A program made the position numbers and the translations under genes. A stretch of 64,000 nucleotides of DNA from Azospirillum melinis. GTDB lineage: Bacteria > Pseudomonadota > Alphaproteobacteria > Azospirillales > Azospirillaceae. The stretch spans positions 36,302 through 100,301 of the forward strand of contig NZ_WHOS01000026.1 of the NCBI RefSeq assembly GCF_013340935.1. The letters are read 5' to 3'. The notes beneath the pieces are model-generated. The model ran no database searches, was not told the DNA's origin, and worked only from the letters and a program-made list of their open reading frames with translations. The stretch's first letter is position 1, and each line of letters begins with the position of its first letter. Shown piece after piece: positions 33,860 to 41,607 of this stretch.

Positions 33860-34699
33860 TCACGCCTCGGGCGTCAGCCAGCTGACCGCCGTTCCGCCGC
33901 CGGTCGAGGGCAGGGCGTCGTGCAGGGTGGGCAGCATTGCCTTGAGCGTTTCGTCAAGCTGCCAGGGCGGATTGACAATCAGCAGACCGGAGCCGTTCAG
34001 CCGGAGATGGGTGTCTTCGGGGTGCCAAGTCAGTTCGGCGATCAGCACTTTCGGAATGCCGGTCTTTTCCACCGCATCCTGGAACCTCCAGACAGCCGCA
34101 CGTTCCTTGATCGGATACCACAGGGCGAAGATGCCGGTGGACCAGCGGCGGTGCGCCAGTGCCAGCCCCTCCGCCATGCGGGCGAACTCATCCGGCTGTT
34201 CGAAGGGCGGATCGATCAGGACAAGCCCGCGCTTCTCCTTGGGCGGAAGATGGGCCTTCAGCGCGGTGTAGGCATCCGACTGATGGACGGCGACGGCGCG
34301 GTCGCCGGCGAACTCCGCTTTCAGGGTGTGGGCGTCGTCAGGATGCAGTTCCACCAGCACCATGCGGTCCTGCGGGCGCAGGGCCGCACGGGCAACGCGG
34401 GGGGAACCCGGGTACCAGCGCAGAACACCATCCAGGTTCAGTGCCTGTACGGCGTCGAGATAGGGTGCCAGGGCAGGGTGCGCCAGGGGATGGCCGAACA
34501 GCCGGCCGATGCCCTCGTCGCTCTCCGCCGTCTTGCGGGCCGCTTCGGACGTCAGGTCGTAGCGGCCGATGCCGGCGTGGGTGTCGAGCACGCAGAACGG
34601 TGCCGGCTTGGCGCGCAGATGATCCAGGATCAGAGCCAGGACGGCGTGCTTCATCACGTCGGCCGGGTTGCCGGCGTGGAAGATATGGCGGTAGTTCAT
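33860..34699 (-). CDS. rlmJ: 23S rRNA (adenine(2030)-N(6))-methyltransferase
   Basis: Methylates N6 of A2030 in 23S rRNA. The 279-residue protein starts with the highly conserved MNYRHIFHAGNPADVMKHAVL, has LDTHAGIGRYDL as the SAM-binding loop and the catalytic (D/N)PPF/Y motif in LVLIDPPFEQPDEF, and ends with WPPWQLDE-type NPPWQLDETLKAMLP. Length is standard. It is a cytosolic stand-alone gene, converging on the phasin gene. Confidence 0.95.
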   Translation of the reverse strand: MNYRHIFHAGNPADVMKHAVLALILDHLRAKPAPFCVLDTHAGIGRYDLTSEAARKTAESDEGIGRLFGHPLAHPALAPYLDAVQALNLDGVLRWYPGSPRVARAALRPQDRMVLVELHPDDAHTLKAEFAGDRAVAVHQSDAYTALKAHLPPKEKRGLVLIDPPFEQPDEFARMAEGLALAHRRWSTGIFALWYPIKERAAVWRFQDAVEKTGIPKVLIAELTWHPEDTHLRLNGSGLLIVNPPWQLDETLKAMLPTLHDALPSTGGGTAVSWLTPEA

Positions 34700-34781
34700 G
34701 CGTCGGGGTTTACCCGATCCGACAGCGCCGCGCCAGCGCTCTCACAGCTCCCGTCACGCAGCACGGCTATCGGGTCGACTG

Positions 34782-35471
34782 TCAGTTGATGGCCGCGACC
34801 TGCTGGGCGTTGCGGAAGCTGCGGCGGGTGCGCGGGGCGACGCTGACGGGATCGCTGTCTTCACAACGGGAGGAGGCCAGCAGTTTGGCGCTCTGCGTGT
34901 CCAGCTCGGACAGGCTCTGCCAGATCTTGCAGACATATGCCTGGGCGCGGCGGCCCGAGCTGCCATTGTAGCGGGTCAGCGCGGTCTTCCAGTTGCCTTC
35001 CTCGCCGTGGAAGCGGACGAGAAGCTGGCCAGCGTAAAACACGTTGTCGCGCGGCTCGACGATCTTCTCCAGAGGCTGGAACTCGCCCCGGTGAGTCGCG
35101 ACCGAAAGCTGCATGCAGCCGACATAGGTATTGCTGCGAAGCTGGCCACGATGGTCGCGCAGGTGGCGGGCAGCGTCACTGACGTTCCGGGCGTAATAGG
35201 GGCGACCCTGAACGCTCATCGCGAACGGGTGGGGGGCGCCGTCCTGGCCGCTTTCCACCAGTGCGATGGCAACCAGCATGCCGGACGGGATGCCAAGCTT
35301 CTGCTCGGCCTCCACCGCGTGGGTGACGCAGCTTTCCTTCGACTGGGGCGCGGTCTGGGCCTGGGCCGTGCCGGAAACGGTGAGGACAGCCATGGAAGCC
35401 GTCAGCAGTCCCGCAGCCAGTGCGAAGCGTCCACACCCTGTGGCGCCTACGCGCTGATTTCGTCCCCGCAT
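34782..35471 (-). CDS. Small lytic transglycosylase-like (SLT domain) secreted protein
   Basis: A 229-residue secreted protein with a signal peptide (GRFALAAGLLTASMAVLTVSGTAQA, cleavage before QTAPQS) and a compact GH23-type domain: catalytic glutamate in IALVESGQDG, then YVGCMQLSVATH and TRYNGSSGRRAQAYVCKIW. It is closer to small VirB1-type or invasion-associated transglycosylases than to Slt70. Four cysteines probably form disulfides. The ATG at 35471 with AGAAGGAGG seven bases upstream is decisive over the longer frame to 35549. Substrate cleavage of peptidoglycan is inferred from the fold motif. Confidence 0.88.
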   Translation of the reverse strand: MRGRNQRVGATGCGRFALAAGLLTASMAVLTVSGTAQAQTAPQSKESCVTHAVEAEQKLGIPSGMLVAIALVESGQDGAPHPFAMSVQGRPYYARNVSDAARHLRDHRGQLRSNTYVGCMQLSVATHRGEFQPLEKIVEPRDNVFYAGQLLVRFHGEEGNWKTALTRYNGSSGRRAQAYVCKIWQSLSELDTQSAKLLASSRCEDSDPVSVAPRTRRSFRNAQQVAAIN

Positions 35472-35502
35472 CCCAAACCTCCTTCTGCTGTCGCCCCGTG
35501 TT

Positions 35503-35736
35503 CTACGGCGGCTGTTTGACCCCCCGCGCGGGGCCGTTGTTCCGGTCACCGAGTCGCTTACGGCGACCGCCTCCTACCCAGATGTTCAGCGCCTCCCAAT
35601 CGGGCGCCGGGGCCACACTTCCAAAAATTTGATCCATCGTCAACCCGCTTGCACCCTGGTAATACCACAGCTTTCGTCCGGAGGATGTCACGCCGAGCCA
35701 GGGTACTGACGGCTTAGGCCCTTCGACATGGGCCAT
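35503..35736 (-). CDS. Hypothetical small protein
   Basis: A 77-residue frame starting at ATG 35736. It has a globular-looking N-terminal half (VPWLGVTSSGRKLWYYQGAS, then DWEALNIWVGGG) and a basic tail (GRRKRLGDRNNG). Three tryptophans and balanced composition argue for a real protein, but no Shine-Dalgarno sequence is visible and no family is recognised. It lies 31 bases upstream of the SLT-domain gene on the same strand. Confidence 0.35.
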   Translation of the reverse strand: MAHVEGPKPSVPWLGVTSSGRKLWYYQGASGLTMDQIFGSVAPAPDWEALNIWVGGGRRKRLGDRNNGPARGVKQPP

Positions 35737-36059
35737 AAGTCATTGAATCGCCACATTTGCCAGCAATAACGATAGGGTTAGCGAAGTCGGCTCCACTATC
35801 CTTTTGAACAGGGGCCGCAAACGGGGCTACTGCGACCGCGTGTCGCCGGAATCACACTTCGGAAGGATTTTCGCTCCCCCCTTGCGCAGCGCAGCATGTT
35901 GGGGCAGTAAACTCCGCCGCCTTATTTCCCGGGACTCGGATGCCCGGGGGGTGGCGGAGCCGCAGCATCGCCCGGGACGGCCCGATGGCGGGCGGAGACG
36001 GGTTCTCCGGGCCGGCGGCATCTCCCTGGCCGAAGCCCGACACCAGAGGACATTCATCC
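35737..36059. other. Non-coding stretch before the TPR-methyltransferase gene
   Basis: These 323 bases hold no supported gene. The first 80 bases (about 35737-35815) are distinctly less GC-rich than the neighbourhood and probably contain promoters for the genes on either side. No consensus promoter or hairpin with a T-tract stands out. Confidence 0.5.
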
Positions 36060-37406
36060 GTGTCAGCGGAGCCCTCCTTCGGCGACGAGCCGCAAATCTA
36101 CAATCTCGATCAAATGTTCCGGGTTGGATATGACCGGCTCTACGCCGGGGATCACGCCGGGGCCGGGCTCGCATTCCGTGCCGCCCTCATTGTCGATCCC
36201 GACAACGGTGAAGCATGGTCCGCGCTGGCCGAAGCCGAAGGCGCACATGGTCCGGCCGGGCAGGCCGGAGCCTGTTTCCGGCGCGCCGTCGCGCTTGAGC
36301 CGGGAAACTGGGTATGGCGGTCGATGCTTGCAGATGCCCTGCGGCAGTGCGGCGAAATCGATGCTGCACATGCGCTTTTCCACGCTCTGGCGGCGGAGCG
36401 GAGCGATTCGGCACAGGTCCGACTCGGGCTCGCTCGCTGCCTCGCTGCGCTTGGCCGGTCCGAGGAGGCATTGGAGGAATTCCGGGAGGCGGTGGCTTTG
36501 CGCCCCAACGACCGCGATGCCGTGCTGGCATTGGCCGAAACACTGACCGCGTCAGGCGATGCGCTGGCGGCGGTCGAGCTGCTTCAGCCGCTCGCCCGCC
36601 GGTACGAGGACGATTCGGCTGTCCATCATGCGCTGGGACGCAGCTGGCTTGCCCTTCGCGAACCGGTGAAGGCTCTGGCTGTGCTCCGTCACGCCCGGGA
36701 CCTCGCGGAGGGGGATGAGGCGGCGGCCATTGAAGGGTTGATCGCCGCCCTGGAAGCCGGGGAGGGCGCCGACCTGTCGGCCGCCTATGTCCGCGCCCTG
36801 TTCGACCGCTATGCCGACCGTTTCGATCAGGATCTGGTCGGCAAACTCGGCTATGCGGCGCCGGACCTGCTGCGCTCTGCGGTCGACCGGGTAATGCCCG
36901 GTGCCGCGGCTCTGCGGATTCTCGATCTTGGCTGTGGCACCGGGCTGGCGGGGGTGACCTTCAAACCACTTGCCGGGCATCTGGCCGGGGTCGATCTGTC
37001 GCCGAGGATGGTCGAGAAGGCGCGCCAGCGCATGCTCTATGAAGAGTTGAGCGTCGGCGACGTGGTGGAGGCAATGGAGCGGACGCCCGGCGGCTGGGAC
37101 CTGCTGGTCGCCGCCGATGTCCTTGTCTATATCGGCGATCTCACGGCCGTCTTCGCCGCGGCGGCCCGCGCTCTGGTGCCAGGAGGTTGTTTCGCCGCGA
37201 CCGTGGAATGTCTGGCGGACGAAGCGGCGGTCGATCCCTTTGTCCTCGGTGCCACCCGGCGATATGCCCATGCCGAAGGCTATGTTCGGGAAACCGCGGG
37301 CATGGCCGGGTTCACGATCCGCCTGATGGAACCCTGCACGCCGCGCCGGGAGAAGGGCGTGCCGGTTCCCGGTCTGCTGTTCGTGGTGGAGCGGGCGGCG
37401 CCATAA
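36060..37406 (+). CDS. TPR repeat protein fused to a class I SAM methyltransferase
   Basis: A 448-residue fusion. Residues about 10-215 are tetratricopeptide repeats (recurring A-x-A-L-x-L-x-P-x-N pattern, for instance FREAVALRPNDRDAVLALAETL). Residues about 230-445 form a methyltransferase with motif I ILDLGCGTGLAGV, acidic loop VDLSPRMVEKAR and motif IV-like DLLVAADVLVYIGD, close to Methyltransf_11/12 proteins. The TPR part would recruit a partner or substrate protein. The start is probably GTG 36060 with GAGGA nine bases upstream; in-frame ATG codons at 35940 and 35985 give a less natural basic extension. Substrate unknown. Confidence 0.85.
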   Translation: MSAEPSFGDEPQIYNLDQMFRVGYDRLYAGDHAGAGLAFRAALIVDPDNGEAWSALAEAEGAHGPAGQAGACFRRAVALEPGNWVWRSMLADALRQCGEIDAAHALFHALAAERSDSAQVRLGLARCLAALGRSEEALEEFREAVALRPNDRDAVLALAETLTASGDALAAVELLQPLARRYEDDSAVHHALGRSWLALREPVKALAVLRHARDLAEGDEAAAIEGLIAALEAGEGADLSAAYVRALFDRYADRFDQDLVGKLGYAAPDLLRSAVDRVMPGAAALRILDLGCGTGLAGVTFKPLAGHLAGVDLSPRMVEKARQRMLYEELSVGDVVEAMERTPGGWDLLVAADVLVYIGDLTAVFAAAARALVPGGCFAATVECLADEAAVDPFVLGATRRYAHAEGYVRETAGMAGFTIRLMEPCTPRREKGVPVPGLLFVVERAAP

Positions 37407-37451
37407 GGGAGGTGCCGCAAACCTCGACACTCTCTTTGGCGGAGGGCCCTT

Positions 37452-38930
37452 TCAGATGGCTTGGGTGTAACGGCCGCCATCGCCGGGCAGGCACCAGCGG
37501 GCATGCAGTTGACCCTTCGCATCGAAGCTGCACGCGATCCATCCGGCCCCCCGCAGCAGGCGCCGCCCGTTTTCCGCGAAGGGCGGCATTTCGAACCGGT
37601 GGGCCGGCAGGGGATGATCGGGGCGGATCGCCAGCGGCTCCGCCAGCCGGGACCGCCAGCCGGCCGACCGACCGGGCACAGTGAATGTGGGGACATAGAG
37701 CTGCCACATCTCCAGCCCGCCACCGCGCAGCACTCCCCGCGCTCCCGCTCCGTCTGCAAGGCCTCGGGACGCGATGGTGATGCGGCAGCCGCTGCGCCGG
37801 GAAAAATCACCCAGAGTGCGCAGCATCCTCTCCCAATCGGCATGACGTCCGGCCGACGACAAACGGTCCCCCTCCAGTCGGTTGCGCATCCGGGCCGGAA
37901 TTGCGCTGCCCAGGCGGTCGAGCAAGGCGGCGGCCGGAGACAGGAGCGGCCCACCGTTGACCAGGATCAGATGCCGGCATCCGGCAAAGCGGTCGAGCCA
38001 ATCGGACAACTGGCTCCAGTCCCGTTCGGACAGCAGGCGCCGGCTGTTGCGGTCGGTCCAGAGATCGAGCGCAAGAAGGCCGGCTTCGCCCAGAACGAAG
38101 CCCTGCGCCAGCGTTCCGCAGGCGGACCCCCACAGGCAATCCGGCGGGCTGTCTGCCACCGACCCGGTCTGGAACAACTGGACCTGACGCCTCACCGCCA
38201 TCAGCATCGGACGCAGGCTGCGCGATGTGGAGTCGCCTTCTTCCCGGCTGCTCCAGGCGCCCGCCAGCAGACGGCCGAGATCGGCGCCATCCCACATCAT
38301 CACTGAAGGGATGGAGGCCAGCGCCGAGGCCGCGGCGGCACCGCTCCAAACCCGCAGCATCCGGTCGAAGCCGGCGGTCATCAATTCCTCCGCCACGCCG
38401 GGCAGGGCAGGGCCAAGCCGCCGCGACGCATCCGTCAGCAAGCCACGGGCTTGGGCTGAGGCTGACATCACCGCGTCGCCATCGATCTGCCCGCCCGCCT
38501 GAACCAACAGGTGATAGCGGTCGGCGGCATGACGGGAGATCAGGTCGGGCCAGAGAGCGGTTGGCGCATTGGCGTCGGGACCGGCATCTCCACTCATTCC
38601 GCTCCCGTAAAGAATAGCCAGACGGGGAAATGAATGACGGCCCGGAACGATCACGTTCCAGCGGGGACCGTCAGGAAAGCCGTATGTGACATCGGTGTCG
38701 CGCATGCCGCGGGGAACGGCGAAGTCGAAGCGCCAGACTTGGCGGCGGCGCCAGACCATCAGGTGACGCGGCGGGACGGGCAGGGTGACGCCGTCCACCC
38801 GCAGATCCTCGGGCTCGACGTCCCCATCCAGAACGAACAGCGCCGACAGCCACCATCGGTCGCGCTGCTCCCCACGGAAGTACAGGATCGGGCCGAGCAG
38901 GATGCTCGGCTCCGCTCGTCTGGGCGCCAT
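37452..38930 (-). CDS. PhoD-like phosphatase-family protein lacking metal ligands (probable pseudoenzyme)
   Basis: A 492-residue protein with the layout of alphaproteobacterial PhoD-like phosphatases: ILLGPILYFRG opening, a beta-rich N-domain, HLLVQAGGQIDGDA (about 140-152), SIPSVMMWDGADLG (206-219), CRHLILVNGGPLLSP and GCRITIASRGLADGA (381-395). In the active family as I recall it these read GGDQxYAD, MMWDDHDIFDGW and SGDxHxGA; here the metal-binding Asp and His residues are replaced in all three blocks. The phosphodiesterase site should therefore be dead. The gene is intact and full-length, suggesting a retained non-catalytic role. No signal peptide is visible. Confidence 0.75.
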   Translation of the reverse strand: MAPRRAEPSILLGPILYFRGEQRDRWWLSALFVLDGDVEPEDLRVDGVTLPVPPRHLMVWRRRQVWRFDFAVPRGMRDTDVTYGFPDGPRWNVIVPGRHSFPRLAILYGSGMSGDAGPDANAPTALWPDLISRHAADRYHLLVQAGGQIDGDAVMSASAQARGLLTDASRRLGPALPGVAEELMTAGFDRMLRVWSGAAAASALASIPSVMMWDGADLGRLLAGAWSSREEGDSTSRSLRPMLMAVRRQVQLFQTGSVADSPPDCLWGSACGTLAQGFVLGEAGLLALDLWTDRNSRRLLSERDWSQLSDWLDRFAGCRHLILVNGGPLLSPAAALLDRLGSAIPARMRNRLEGDRLSSAGRHADWERMLRTLGDFSRRSGCRITIASRGLADGAGARGVLRGGGLEMWQLYVPTFTVPGRSAGWRSRLAEPLAIRPDHPLPAHRFEMPPFAENGRRLLRGAGWIACSFDAKGQLHARWCLPGDGGRYTQAI

Positions 38931-39038
38931 GCTTCATCCATCCGAACCGGCCCTTCCCCCAAAGATGGGCCTGCCGCATGCAATAGCGCAATGTGCTGTC
39001 GGACGGAGAGAAAATAACGCGGGGCGACGGGAGGATCG

Positions 39039-39263
39039 TCAGCCGTTCCGCTTGCGCAGCAGCTCCAGCATTCGGGGGGGCACCTCTTCGCTCAGGACCG
39101 GGTCGTAAAGGCGATGAAGCTCCTCGACATGCTGGCGATGCTGAGCGAGCAGCGCCTTTGCGTCGGGATCGCTCTCGACCACGCTCTCGAATTCGGCACG
39201 CTCCCGCTCGTCCAGGGCGCCGTCCAAATAGGCGTTTATTTCGGTCATCGTTACACGCTTCAT
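39039..39263 (-). CDS. Small anti-sigma-factor-like protein
   Basis: A 74-residue soluble protein. The N-terminal half matches anti-sigma domains (INAYLDGALDERERAEFE, as in the Y-x-D-G-x-L start of RsiW/ChrR-like proteins, without zinc ligands). The C-terminal half reads LHRLYDPVLSEEVPPRMLELL, a pattern found both in alphaproteobacterial anti-sigma tails and in NepR, the anti-sigma factor of EcfG (LRxxYDxxLxExxPxRFLxLL). ATG 39263 or 39248 are both possible. It has an EcfG-type promoter candidate upstream and is 1.4 kb from the EcfG-type sigma gene, so it may control that sigma factor; this is inference. Confidence 0.7.
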   Translation of the reverse strand: MKRVTMTEINAYLDGALDERERAEFESVVESDPDAKALLAQHRQHVEELHRLYDPVLSEEVPPRMLELLRKRNG

Positions 39264-39489
39264 CTCTGTCGTTCCCGGATGGGTCGCCGGGGTTCTCCCC
39301 TGGGACACGATCAACCGTGACACGTCCGGTGGCTCCAACCGCTGGCGGACGGCTCGGCCGAAAGGACGCCTACCCCATCTTATGGGCATGATCCTCGGCC
39401 ATACCAGTCCGACAAACGGCGCGATCATTGCTCACTTTCGAGACGAGCAATCCGGAACTGCCATCCTCTTTCGCGTCGCCCGGCCAAGT

Positions 39490-39515
39490 AACAAGGCAAT
39501 GTCGCCGATTGTTCC
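39490..39515 (-). promoter_or_regulatory. EcfG-type promoter candidate toward the anti-sigma-like gene
   Basis: On the minus strand GGAAC (39515-39511), a 17-base spacer and TGTT (39493-39490) match the EcfG consensus except for T in place of C at the first -10 base. The leader to ATG 39263 would be about 220 bases, which is long. Confidence 0.45.
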
Positions 39516-39530
39516 GGCGCTCTTCTGTGA

Positions 39531-39555
39531 GGAACGCCGTGCATTGGGGGTTGTT
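39531..39555 (+). promoter_or_regulatory. EcfG-type promoter candidate for the SDR gene
   Basis: GGAAC (39531-39535), a 16-base spacer and TGTT (39552-39555) match the consensus with one substitution. The predicted start lies roughly 55 bases before the GTG at 39615, a normal leader length. Confidence 0.55.
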
Positions 39556-39614
39556 GTGAATGTGCAACTCATTTCATTCGCGCACGAATGGCTTGCCAAC
39601 CAAGGAGAATGCCC

Positions 39615-40475
39615 GTGGCTCAACAGGAAAGCAGGCAGCCGCCTCAACATCAGGACACCCGGCCCGGCCATCAGGGTCCCATGGTACCGCAGCCGTCGGA
39701 AACCCGCCCTGGCTATCGCGGCAGTGGCAAGCTGCATGACAAGGTTGCGCTGATCACCGGCGGCGACAGCGGCATCGGCCGGGCCATCGCCGTACTGTAC
39801 GCGCGAGAGGGCGCGAAGGTCGGCATCCTGTACCTGAACGAGGATGAAGACGCCCGCGAGACCCGCCGGCTGGTCGAAGCCGAAGGTCGACCCTGCACCA
39901 TCCTGAGCGGCGACGTCGGCGACGAGGAGATTTGCCGCAAGGCGGTGGAGCAGCTCATCGGCGAGCATGGCCGCATCGACATCGTCATCAACAACGCGGC
40001 CGAACAGCATCCGCAGAAATCGATCGAGGACATCACCGCCGAACAGCTGGAGCGTACCTTCCGCACCAACATCTTCGGCCAATTCCATATGGTGAAGGCC
40101 GCGCTGCCACACATGCACGAGGGGGCCTGCATCATCAACACCACATCGGTCACCGCCTACAAGGGCAGTCCGGAATTGCTGGACTACTCCGCGACCAAGG
40201 GGGCCATCGTCGCCTTCACCCGGTCGCTGTCGATGTCGCTGGCCGACCGCGGCATCCGCGTCAATGCGGTGGCGCCCGGTCCGATCTGGACTCCGCTGAT
40301 CCCCTCCACCTTCGACGAGGAAAAGGTGGAGAAGTTTGGCAGCAACGTGCCGATGAAACGTGCCGGCCAACCCGACGAGGTGGCGCCGGCTTATGTGTTC
40401 CTGGCATCCGATGACTCTTCTTATATGTCCGGTCAGGTGCTGCACCCGAATGGCGGCACCGTGGTGAATGGCTGA
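39615..40475 (+). CDS. SDR family oxidoreductase, YghA-like general-stress type
   Basis: A 286-residue short-chain dehydrogenase with a hydrophilic N-terminal tail (QQESRQPPQHQDTRPGHQG) typical of the YghA/YdaD stress group. The Rossmann motif is ITGGDSGIGRAIA, the NNAA motif is IVINNAAEQHP, and the catalytic residues are in NTTSVTAYKGS and LLDYSATKGAIVAF (YxxxK). It should use NADP(H); substrate unknown. The GTG at 39615 is chosen because AAGGAG (39602-39607) is seven bases away; the ATG at 39609 is too close. Such genes often belong to EcfG or sigma-B regulons, consistent with the promoter at 39531. Confidence 0.93.
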   Translation: MAQQESRQPPQHQDTRPGHQGPMVPQPSETRPGYRGSGKLHDKVALITGGDSGIGRAIAVLYAREGAKVGILYLNEDEDARETRRLVEAEGRPCTILSGDVGDEEICRKAVEQLIGEHGRIDIVINNAAEQHPQKSIEDITAEQLERTFRTNIFGQFHMVKAALPHMHEGACIINTTSVTAYKGSPELLDYSATKGAIVAFTRSLSMSLADRGIRVNAVAPGPIWTPLIPSTFDEEKVEKFGSNVPMKRAGQPDEVAPAYVFLASDDSSYMSGQVLHPNGGTVVNG

Positions 40476-40583
40476 CGGACGACAGGCGGGCGGCTCCGAG
40501 GGCCAGCGGCACCGGAGCCGTCCCCGGTCATCTCGCGCTGTCGGCGTCTTCCGGGCCTGGCGTGGAAAGGCCCCACATGACGC

Positions 40584-40617
40584 GAACGCCCCCTGCAGCG
40601 GACTGCGGAGGGCGTTC
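40584..40617. terminator. Long hairpin between SDR and sigma-factor genes
   Basis: GAACGCCCCCTGCAG (40584-40598) pairs with CTGCGGAGGGCGTTC (40603-40617) with one mismatch and one G-T pair around CGGA. It lies between two converging genes and has no T-tract, so termination is inferred from position. Confidence 0.5.
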
Positions 40618-40667
40618 ATGGCCGATTTGGCGCGGACGAAGCGTTGACGTGGAGGAATTCCGGTCGA

Positions 40668-41141
40668 TCAGGCGGCCATCAGGTTGTTCAGCCGTTCCCG
40701 CGCCCGGCACAGGCGCGAGCGGATGGTGCCAATCGACACGTTCAGCGTTTCCGCCGCTTCCTGATAGGGACGGCCTTCAATGGCGACCAGCTTGACGACT
40801 TTGCGCTGGCTGGGGGTGAGGGAGGAAAAGGCCCGGTCGACATCGCGGAAAACCAGTCGCGACATCTGCGCCGCATCGACCGACATGGCGCCGTCCCACA
40901 GTTCCACCTTCGTCACATGGCGGTCGCGCTGCAGGTTGTTGAAGTGCAGGTTCTTCAGCATGGTGGTCAGCCAAGCCTGCATGTTGGTGCCGGGTTCGAA
41001 ACGATGCTGGCGCGACAAGGCGCGGGCCAGGCAGTCCTGCAGCAGGTCTTCTGCGGCGTTGGCGTCACGGGTCAGCTTGCAGGCATAGCGCTGCAGGTTC
41101 GGCATGCAGCGGATCAGTTCGTGTTCGAACGAGTACGCCAT
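40668..41141 (-). CDS. ecfG: ECF sigma factor, EcfG-like (general stress response)
   Basis: A 157-residue sigma factor with region 2 (LQRYACKLTRDANAAEDLLQDCLARAL and AWLTTMLKNLHFNNLQRDR) and region 4 (FSSLTPSQRKVVKLVAIEGRPYQEAAETLNVSIGTIRSRLCRARERL). The pattern QRYACxLTRDxxxAEDLLQDCLxRAL followed by PGTNMQAWL is what I know of EcfG (ECF15), the alphaproteobacterial general-stress sigma factor normally held by NepR and released by phosphorylated PhyR. Neither is clearly in the window. AAGGAA upstream supports ATG 41141. A perfect EcfG-type promoter lies upstream, suggesting self-activation. Confidence 0.85.
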   Translation of the reverse strand: MAYSFEHELIRCMPNLQRYACKLTRDANAAEDLLQDCLARALSRQHRFEPGTNMQAWLTTMLKNLHFNNLQRDRHVTKVELWDGAMSVDAAQMSRLVFRDVDRAFSSLTPSQRKVVKLVAIEGRPYQEAAETLNVSIGTIRSRLCRARERLNNLMAA

Positions 41142-41607
41142 GGTCTTTCCTTCCTCCACGGTCTGTGTACGTCTCCCGCCAGCTTGGTCGGCGGCGGCGC
41201 CCGTCGCGGTCAGGCGGGGCGCGGAGCGGGGACGGCGTTGGGCTTTCCGGCGCGCAAAAGCGGCGCCACCGGTTCGAAGGGCTGACAGTGCATTTTCGGT
41301 CTTGATCGCTCAGGGCGTCCTGGGGATGGTCTCCCGGGTGCCCAGGGGCCGGCCCGTCATCTGGCGCGGGTCGGCTGCCTATGCGGGGTGTTGTGGAACG
41401 ATCCGGTCGGCGGTGGCGTCATTGAGGCGGTCCCGTTGTTGCCCGTCGTTGATCGTGTCGGGAGCTAAACGCGCCGTGCGCCGAGGATGTTCCACCGCAG
41501 GATTCGGAAAGAGTGACATCGGTGGCAGAATCCGGCGATTCCGGTCCAGGCTCCGCTTGCCGGGCTTACCACCATCGAACGCGGCTGCCGGTGCGCCCCT
41601 GCAACAG
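41142..41607. other. Intergenic region upstream of the sigma-factor gene
   Basis: These 466 bases lie between the sigma-factor start and the end of the acetyltransferase gene, both on the minus strand. I looked for a short nepR-like gene on the minus strand and found none in 41142-41460. The one clear signal is the EcfG-type promoter at 41468-41493, implying a leader of about 320 bases. Confidence 0.55.
41468..41493 (-). promoter_or_regulatory. EcfG-type promoter upstream of the ecfG-like gene
   Basis: On the minus strand GGAAC (41493-41489), a 17-base spacer and CGTT (41471-41468) match the EcfG consensus exactly. The long distance to the ATG (about 320 bases) is a weakness, but no other gene lies between. 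Confidence 0.55.

Larger units (their letters stand above)
39264..39614. other. Divergent intergenic region, anti-sigma-like / SDR genes
   Basis: The 351 bases hold no coding frame that I can support. They contain two back-to-back EcfG-type promoter candidates at 39490-39515 (minus) and 39531-39555 (plus), with the two GGAAC elements 15 bases apart. Confidence 0.6.

Noticed and set aside
41142..41460. Possible nepR gene upstream of the EcfG-like sigma factor
   Set aside because: All three minus-strand frames were read in this stretch; none gives a start codon followed by a NepR-like sequence.
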